A DNA stretch of 62,950 nt from Campylobacter sp. GTDB taxonomy: Bacteria > Campylobacterota > Campylobacteria > Campylobacterales > Campylobacteraceae. Below, one piece after another: positions 58,207-62,950 of this stretch; within the stretch, counting starts at the first letter, position 1; the number at the start of each line of letters is the position of its first letter. A program made the position numbers and the translations under genes. The DNA is taken from contig JAGBJQ010000096.1 in NCBI GenBank assembly GCA_017934385.1, forward strand, positions 1-62,950. Direction: 5' to 3'. A model generated the notes under the pieces. That model made no database searches and was not told the DNA's origin. It worked only from the letters and a program-made list of their open reading frames with translations.

Positions 58207-59313
58207 ATGAGAAAACTACTTTTAATCTTACTTGCAAATTTCGCCCTCGGGGCAAATTTATTACAATACGAAATTTTCAACAACGACGATAGCGTCGATA
58301 TCGTGCTATCTTTCGACTCGTCGTATGAGCCAGATATCACGCGCACGATCGACGGGCAGTCTATGAGCCTAGTGCTAAAAAATCTAGGCAGCGAAGAGAA
58401 ATACAACGAAATGCGCACCAACCAAAAGGTTTTGCGCGGATTTACTATCGCGCCTAAGGGCAACAATGTCGAAATCAACTTCCCCACAGAGGCGAATTTA
58501 ATCGCAAATGCGATTTCGCAAGACGCGAAATTAAAGCTCTCGATTAATATCAAAAACCCAAATTTCGACCAAAGCCAAATGAGCGTTTCGCCTAGCCAAA
58601 GCGAAGCCGAGCAAGAAAAGCCAAGCTCAAATTCTGGCCTTGGCTGGATACTGCCCGGCATTGTCATTTTGCTACTAATTGGCGCAGTAATGGTGCTCGT
58701 GCGCAAATTTAAGGGATTTAAAGGGCGCAAAAGCATAGATGATACCTGGGAGCAGTTTAACTCATCTGTGCTAGAACGCCAAAGTAGCGACGAGAGCGAG
58801 GATACAAGCGCGCAAGGTGGTGAGCGTAGCTATGAAGCGCGGGCAAATTTCGACGATGAAATCAGCGACGAAGTAGCCCAAAACATATCCTTCACCCAAG
58901 AGAGCGAAAAATCGTGGCAAGAACTAGCCCAAAGCGACGAAATAGAGGAAGTCATGGCGGAGGAATACGAACCGCATGGCGATAAATTTAACGATGAAAT
59001 GCAAGATGAAATAGAAGAAAAATTTGAGGAATTCCCACAAAACAGCGCTTCTCAAAATACTGCGCCGAAAAATACTGCCCCGCAAAGCTCGTTTAGCTCA
59101 GAGCTTAAAGAGCGCTTGGAGGCTAAAAGCGATAAAATTTCGGCCTTTGAAAGCGTTTTGCGAAATGAAATCAAAGAGAGCGTGAGCGCAAGCCCTAGCG
59201 ATATCGGCGTCGAGTTTGTCAAAGAAATCGACGAAAGTAGCACCGCTGTGGTATTGAAATTTAACGGCAAAAAACACCTTGTCGTGCTCAAAAACTCAAA
59301 TATCATCGAATAA
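58207..59313 (+). CDS. Membrane protein with AMIN-like periplasmic domain
   Basis: 368 residues. Signal peptide (about 1-16), a beta-rich domain (about 18-118) resembling AMIN/secretin-associated folds (DSVDIVLSFDSSYEPDI, KVLRGFTI, VEINF), a helix at 145-166 and a long acidic cytoplasmic region (175-300). A C-terminal helical segment (304-345) and a small strand pair (TAVVLKFNGKKHLVVLKN) follow. The counterpart is probably Cj0350, next to trpA in C. jejuni. Function unknown. GAAAGAAAAAA gives a moderate ribosome site. Confidence 0.7.
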   Translation: MRKLLLILLANFALGANLLQYEIFNNDDSVDIVLSFDSSYEPDITRTIDGQSMSLVLKNLGSEEKYNEMRTNQKVLRGFTIAPKGNNVEINFPTEANLIANAISQDAKLKLSINIKNPNFDQSQMSVSPSQSEAEQEKPSSNSGLGWILPGIVILLLIGAVMVLVRKFKGFKGRKSIDDTWEQFNSSVLERQSSDESEDTSAQGGERSYEARANFDDEISDEVAQNISFTQESEKSWQELAQSDEIEEVMAEEYEPHGDKFNDEMQDEIEEKFEEFPQNSASQNTAPKNTAPQSSFSSELKERLEAKSDKISAFESVLRNEIKESVSASPSDIGVEFVKEIDESSTAVVLKFNGKKHLVVLKNSNIIE

Positions 59314-59325
59314 TTCTAAATTCTA

Positions 59326-59355
59326 GGCGAAATTTAGCCAAATTTCGCCTTTTTT
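59326..59355 (+). terminator. Terminator after the AMIN-like gene
   Basis: GGCGAAATTT pairs exactly with AAATTTCGCC around AGCC, followed by six T residues. Confidence 0.85.
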
Positions 59356-59509
59356 ATATTTTTTATCAACTCATATTGTAGTTTTTATGCTTTTTCAAAT
59401 TCTACATAATTTTAGAGTTTGTCACAAATTTGGAGAAGTCATATATTTTGTATCGTAAAAATTATATATTTTTTGCATTTTTTACTACGCACAAATTTTT
59501 TCAATAATT

Positions 59510-60049
59510 TTATTTATTTAATTTTGCTATTTTTTTATATATTGAATATTCAAAAAATAAATTAGCGTAAATCAAAATAATCACATAGATATGTATGAAA
59601 AAAACAAAAAAGTAAAATAAAAAAGTAATTGATTCTAGGCTCTTCATTATAAATTCTATATCTGAAACAATAGCTAAAAAAGCAAAATAAAAATTTGGGA
59701 CAAATATAAGCAAAATCGCAAAAACGCTGACCAAACAATCATCATTATCACTCAATTTGTAAAAAACATAATAGGTTTTGTATATAAAAATACCGCCAAA
59801 TAGGTAACCTAAAAAAATAATAATATTAATCAGCAAACTATCATCAGATAAAAAATTACGAAAATGCAAACAAGTCGCCAACATAATAATCAAAACTCCA
59901 ATGAAATATAAAATCCAAGAATTTTTGTTTTTTGCAGTTTTTGACATTATGTAAAATTGCTTTATTTTGATTAAAAGCACAGAAAATAAAGCAAAATAAA
60001 CCAAACCTAAATTTGTAAAGATTGTATCCGGGTGAGAATCTATACACAA
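59510..60049 (-). CDS. AT-rich multi-span membrane protein, unknown function
   Basis: 179 residues from TTG 60049. About five hydrophobic helices (LGLVYFALFSVLLIKI; ILYFIGVLIIMLATCL; a third ending FGGIFIY; CLVSVFAILLIFVPNFYFAF; and a last FFVFFIHIYVIILIYANLFF). No recognisable domain. The frame stays open upstream to a TGA at 60107-60109 and encodes one more hydrophobic stretch, but no ATG or good ribosome site is seen, so the 5-prime end may be decayed. Composition is far more AT-rich than flanking genes. Confidence 0.5.
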   Translation of the reverse strand: MCIDSHPDTIFTNLGLVYFALFSVLLIKIKQFYIMSKTAKNKNSWILYFIGVLIIMLATCLHFRNFLSDDSLLINIIIFLGYLFGGIFIYKTYYVFYKLSDNDDCLVSVFAILLIFVPNFYFAFLAIVSDIEFIMKSLESITFLFYFFVFFIHIYVIILIYANLFFEYSIYKKIAKLNK

Positions 60050-60153
60050 AAGACAAACGCTGACTATAAGTAATTGAATATGTATATATCTCTTATATTT
60101 TTTAAATCAGTTTTTATTAAGTGCATTGTTTAAATTCTTTATATTTTTCTATA

Positions 60154-62061
60154 TTATTCTAAATTCTGCTTCTTTTTCACAGCTTCGTAAATCTCATCTA
60201 CGCTGGTTAAATTCTGCTCGATAAATTTTTGCGCGCTTTGGCGGGTTTTGCGCCCGAAAATCCCGTCTTGCTTGGCTCCGACAGCCTTTTGGATAAAGAT
60301 GATTTTCTCTTTTTGACTGATATTTGCACTATCGTTTGCGTCGCGGATTATCACGACGCTGTAATTACCCTCGTCCTTTATCGCCACGGGCGCGCTCGCA
60401 GTATTTTCAGAGCCAAATTTCGCGCACAGCTGGCTGGCTAAATTTTCAAATTTACCCGCAAGCGCGATTTTTGGGACGCTGTTTTTAGCCGCTAGTGCCC
60501 CATACACGCCACCAGCTAGCACAAAAGCAGCCAAAATTTTCGCAAATTTCACAAACGCAGGGCGATTTCGCAGGCTTCTGCGATATTCGCTTGGGATTTC
60601 ACGCTGTTTTATCAGCGTCCAAACGCTACTTAGCCCCCACAGCACCGCACCGCACACGCTAGCAGCCAGAGCGAAAACACACAACACGCCCAAAATCCCC
60701 ACTAGCGCGCTTTTACCAAACGCCCCCGCCATAAATCCACACGCCCCAAGTGCGCCTAGCACCCACACTATCGCGCCTAGCACCCCCCACACAACGCGCG
60801 AGTGCGTAGGCGAGACCCTATCTAGACAGCTCCTTATCATCGCGCTCATATTTCGCGCCATTTCATCGCCGATGAAGCCCTCGCATGAGCGTTTTACGAT
60901 ATTTGTAGCCTCGTCCTCGCTAGGATTTGGCGCGCTAGCGATTTTTTTCATCGCGCTATCAAGCACGGGCTGGGCAGAGTATTTCTCGAAAAATCCATAA
61001 GCCTGACGCGCACTCATACCGCCTTGGGATTGAATTTTGACCAAATTTATGGCATCATCGGCGAATAAATCATCGAAAATTTTAGGCTTTATAAAGATGC
61101 TAAGCGGATTGCCAAAGCCCACCAAAACATAATTTTTATCAAAAATTTCAAACCTTAGCTCGACCACCTTGCATTTGCCGATATATTCGGCCTCGCACGC
61201 ACTTTCGCTAAGCTCTTCCCCGCTTTGGGTAAAGGCGATTTTGCTAGCAATAAATTCTAAATTTTGCGCGCACAAATACGCCAAAAATTCATCATTATAA
61301 GCGATTTGGCGCAGTCCGATTCTAGCGCTTGCATTTGCATTTGCACAAACGCTTCTAGTGCGGATAAAAAAGCCATTTCCCGCGCATACTTCGCAATCGC
61401 TCCAACCAGCCCCGTCGCAGACTTTGCACTTCAATTTCCCCGTGCCAGCGCATTTTTGGCACTCTTCATAGCCCGCACCACCGCATTTTTGGCAGGTTTG
61501 CATGCCCTCGACCAGGTTGGTAGAGCCGTCGCTTTGCTCCTTAATGTATGTAGCTGGGATCTGACCTGCGCCTGCGCAGACAAAGCACGGTTGTTTGCCA
61601 GCACCCTCGCATGCTGGGCAATCTTGCGTGCCTGAACCTGCGCATTTTTTGCAGGCAATTTTGCCCTCTTGGGCGCATTTTTCGCAACCCTCATAGACGC
61701 TAAATGGGCTAAACGAATAATACCTTTGCTGTGCTTGCGCGCTCGCGATTGCCGAATTTGCGCCCTCTCTTAGCGAACTAAGCAAAATTTCATGTAGTTT
61801 TTGGCTGTTTTTGGCCTCGCTCATACACTCGCTTGCATGCGCTTCAAACCCCGCTCTATCCTTGCCAAAATGGATTGAGGCGTTTTCTCCACCGGCTACG
61901 ACCTCATCGCTAAATTCGCCGTCAAATTCCCATTGAATGGAAATTTTGACCTCGCTAGGGAAAAAGTCCCCCCTAGCATTGCGCAAATCGCTAGCCTTGG
62001 CAGAGTTTTTGTCGATTAAATTTCGTAATTTTTGTATCAGTGCTTCGTATATTTCGTCCAT
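60154..62061 (-). CDS. Membrane protein with eight-module CxxC zinc array and C-terminal peptidoglycan-binding motif
   Basis: 635 residues. Residues 126-226 carry eight CxxCxxxG modules in two sets of four (Cys at 126, 137, 148, 159 and 190, 201, 212, 223), each exactly 11 residues apart, as in the DnaJ zinc domain but doubled and without a J domain. Three helices follow (about 423-446, 452-480, 502-524). The end (582-616) has DGIFGRKTRQSAQKF, matching the PG_binding_1 repeat. With three spans the zinc array should be cytoplasmic and the C-terminus periplasmic. Start is ATG 62061 and the gene is divergent from the PAS gene. I know no named function. Confidence 0.8.
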   Translation of the reverse strand: MDEIYEALIQKLRNLIDKNSAKASDLRNARGDFFPSEVKISIQWEFDGEFSDEVVAGGENASIHFGKDRAGFEAHASECMSEAKNSQKLHEILLSSLREGANSAIASAQAQQRYYSFSPFSVYEGCEKCAQEGKIACKKCAGSGTQDCPACEGAGKQPCFVCAGAGQIPATYIKEQSDGSTNLVEGMQTCQKCGGAGYEECQKCAGTGKLKCKVCDGAGWSDCEVCAGNGFFIRTRSVCANANASARIGLRQIAYNDEFLAYLCAQNLEFIASKIAFTQSGEELSESACEAEYIGKCKVVELRFEIFDKNYVLVGFGNPLSIFIKPKIFDDLFADDAINLVKIQSQGGMSARQAYGFFEKYSAQPVLDSAMKKIASAPNPSEDEATNIVKRSCEGFIGDEMARNMSAMIRSCLDRVSPTHSRVVWGVLGAIVWVLGALGACGFMAGAFGKSALVGILGVLCVFALAASVCGAVLWGLSSVWTLIKQREIPSEYRRSLRNRPAFVKFAKILAAFVLAGGVYGALAAKNSVPKIALAGKFENLASQLCAKFGSENTASAPVAIKDEGNYSVVIIRDANDSANISQKEKIIFIQKAVGAKQDGIFGRKTRQSAQKFIEQNLTSVDEIYEAVKKKQNLE

Positions 62062-62177
62062 TTCATCGCCTCAAATTTAATCCCTAATTATAATCAAATT
62101 TTGCTTTATTATTTTTCAAATTTCGCCCACCAAGGCGTAACTAGAATAAAAATTTTGTTTTATAAGCAAATTTAAAT

Positions 62178-62183
62178 TATAAT
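62178..62183 (+). promoter_or_regulatory. -10 box for the PAS protein gene
   Basis: TATAAT followed by CGC, 28 bases before the ATG at 62212. Confidence 0.55.
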
Positions 62184-62211
62184 CGCTTTATAAAAAAGGA
62201 AAACGGACAAA

Positions 62212-62790
62212 ATGAAAAAACCAACCCCCATAAACGAAGAAATTCGCCTAGAACCAGATCGCTACATCGTATCCAAAACCGATACCAAAGGCTTTATCAC
62301 CTTTGCCAATACTTATTTTTGCTATATTTGCGGATACAGCGCCGATGAGCTTCTAGGCTCGCCACACTCGATTATACGCCACCCAGACATGCCACGCCTC
62401 GCCTTTAAAATGATGTGGGACGAGATAAATCAAGGGCACGATTTTATCGCGCTGGTTAAAAATTTAGCCAAAGACGGGCGGTATTATTGGGTGATGACAG
62501 AGTTTCGCCCATACCGCGATCCCCTAAGTGGCGAGATTTACGAGCATACCGCATACCGCAAGGCTCCGCCTCGCTCTGCGATTGAGACAATCGCGCCGAT
62601 TTACGCCAAGCTTTTGGAGGCTGAAAAAACAGGCGGGATTAAGGCTAGCAAGAAAATTTTGGACGAGCTTTTAGCTAGCAAGGGCAAAACTTACAAAGAG
62701 TGGATTTTGGAGCTGACACTACGCAAAGATACATTTACCGATAATTTTTTCCGCACGATGAGAAATATCTTTAACCGCGGCGAAATTTGA
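62212..62790 (+). CDS. PAS-domain energy-taxis-type protein (CetB/Aer-like)
   Basis: 192 residues. One PAS domain (about 18-125) with the Aer/CetB-type core: TDTKGFITFANTYFCYICGYS, SIIRHPDMPRLAFKMMWD and GRYYWVMTEFRP. These form the FAD-binding PAS of C. jejuni CetB and E. coli Aer. A helical tail (130-190) has no signalling or HAMP domain. It would sense redox state and pass it to a CetA-like partner not in this window. AAAAGGAAAAC precedes the ATG. Confidence 0.85.
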   Translation: MKKPTPINEEIRLEPDRYIVSKTDTKGFITFANTYFCYICGYSADELLGSPHSIIRHPDMPRLAFKMMWDEINQGHDFIALVKNLAKDGRYYWVMTEFRPYRDPLSGEIYEHTAYRKAPPRSAIETIAPIYAKLLEAEKTGGIKASKKILDELLASKGKTYKEWILELTLRKDTFTDNFFRTMRNIFNRGEI

Positions 62791-62875
62791 AATTTTGCAT
62801 TATTCATTGTCGTTGTAAGGAACAATAGCGACAAGGCAATCTAAAACGGCGAAGCCGTAACGAAAAATAAAACCA

Positions 62876-62912
62876 GCTAAATTTTAAAAAGCAACGCTTT
62901 TTAAAATTTAGC
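62876..62912. repeat. Perfect 17-bp inverted repeat near the window end
   Basis: GCTAAATTTTAAAAAGC (62876-62892) pairs exactly with GCTTTTTAAAATTTAGC (62896-62912) around AAC. No T-run follows. A smaller hairpin, ACGGC / GCCGT, lies near 62846-62858, and 62806-62843 looks like a decayed GTCATTGCGAG-type unit. It may end the PAS transcript or be a palindromic repeat. No gene is visible in 62791-62950. Confidence 0.65.
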
Positions 62913-62950
62913 CACTTCTAAGATTTTACAGGGGTGGGGGTTGGTAAGGG

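Noticed and set aside
57942-58736. 264-codon frame antisense to trpA and the AMIN-like gene
   Set aside because: It spans two well-supported genes on the other strand and has low-complexity Ser/Leu/Phe composition.
1-62950. Search by eye for phase-variable poly-G/C tracts typical of Campylobacter
   Set aside because: No G or C run longer than about five to six bases was seen; A/T runs are not longer than expected for this composition.
1-62950. Insertion sequences, integrases, attachment sites or toxin-antitoxin pairs
   Set aside because: No transposase, integrase or paired small toxin/antitoxin frames were found. The tRNA genes here are not followed by integrase genes or duplicated tRNA ends.

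Overview
The window looks like chromosome from a Campylobacterota bacterium, most likely the genus Campylobacter. It is AT-rich with very frequent AAATTT motifs, many TTG starts and TATAAT -10 boxes. Several gene blocks match arrangements I remember from Campylobacter jejuni: the DUF2318/FtsX/FtsX/ATPase/thioredoxin iron block, comF-gyrA-asd, uvrC-DUF721-guaA, trpB-trpA followed by an AMIN-like membrane protein, and nrfH-nrfA. The synteny is recalled, not searched. I see no insertion sequence, prophage, CRISPR array or rRNA.

Layout. 1-5.2 kb: a repeat-bearing leader, then the distal part of a P19-type iron uptake operon. 5.2-9.1 kb: a TPR protein, a flavoprotein (-), an MBL-fold hydrolase, and an AT-rich uracil-DNA-glycosylase-like gene. 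9.2-16.1 kb: a leftward block with a radical SAM protein, hemE, asd, gyrA, comF and a YajG-like lipoprotein. 16.2-19.4 kb: dnaX, prs and a decayed solute-binding-protein gene. 19.7-30.1 kb: lepA, a 2163-residue exported protein, a 0.75 kb repeat-rich spacer and serS, all leftward. 30.3-33.8 kb: a nickel ECF-type transporter (nikK-M-L-Q-O) whose last gene overlaps an antisense tRNA-Glu. 33.9-36.9 kb: a lipoprotein, a paired SMR transporter, kdsA, a lytic transglycosylase and a tRNA Val-Asp-Lys cluster. 37.0-44.8 kb: an HlyD/ABC export operon, a methyltransferase, guaA, a newly noticed 33-residue lipoprotein, a DUF721 gene and uvrC. 45.0-49.5 kb: a 1356-residue hybrid histidine kinase with a receiver-only response regulator and tRNA-Arg. 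49.6-56.2 kb: nadD, rsfS, three transporters and an nrfHA nitrite reductase operon under a perfect FNR-type site. 56.3-62.8 kb: trpBA, an AMIN-like membrane protein, an AT-rich membrane protein, a zinc-ribbon-array/peptidoglycan-binding membrane protein, and a PAS energy-taxis-type protein.

How the parts fit. The window is mostly core metabolism with several metal and respiration modules. The iron block and nickel transporter supply metals. NrfHA supports ammonifying nitrite respiration under anaerobic control. The PAS protein and hybrid kinase suggest redox or nitrogen-oxide sensing, the latter through an apparent nitrate/nitrite-sensing-like ectodomain.

Most notable: GyrA has Ile at position 86 with codon ATA, the classic fluoroquinolone-resistance state in Campylobacter. 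The protein at 60154-62061 joins eight evenly spaced CxxC zinc modules, three membrane helices and a C-terminal peptidoglycan-binding motif. The hybrid kinase has an acidic and a basic valine-periodic segment on either side of its receiver domain. The nickel operon has a probable near-cognate start for nikQ, a histidine-bearing insert in NikO, and an antisense overlap with a bulged tRNA-Glu(CUC).
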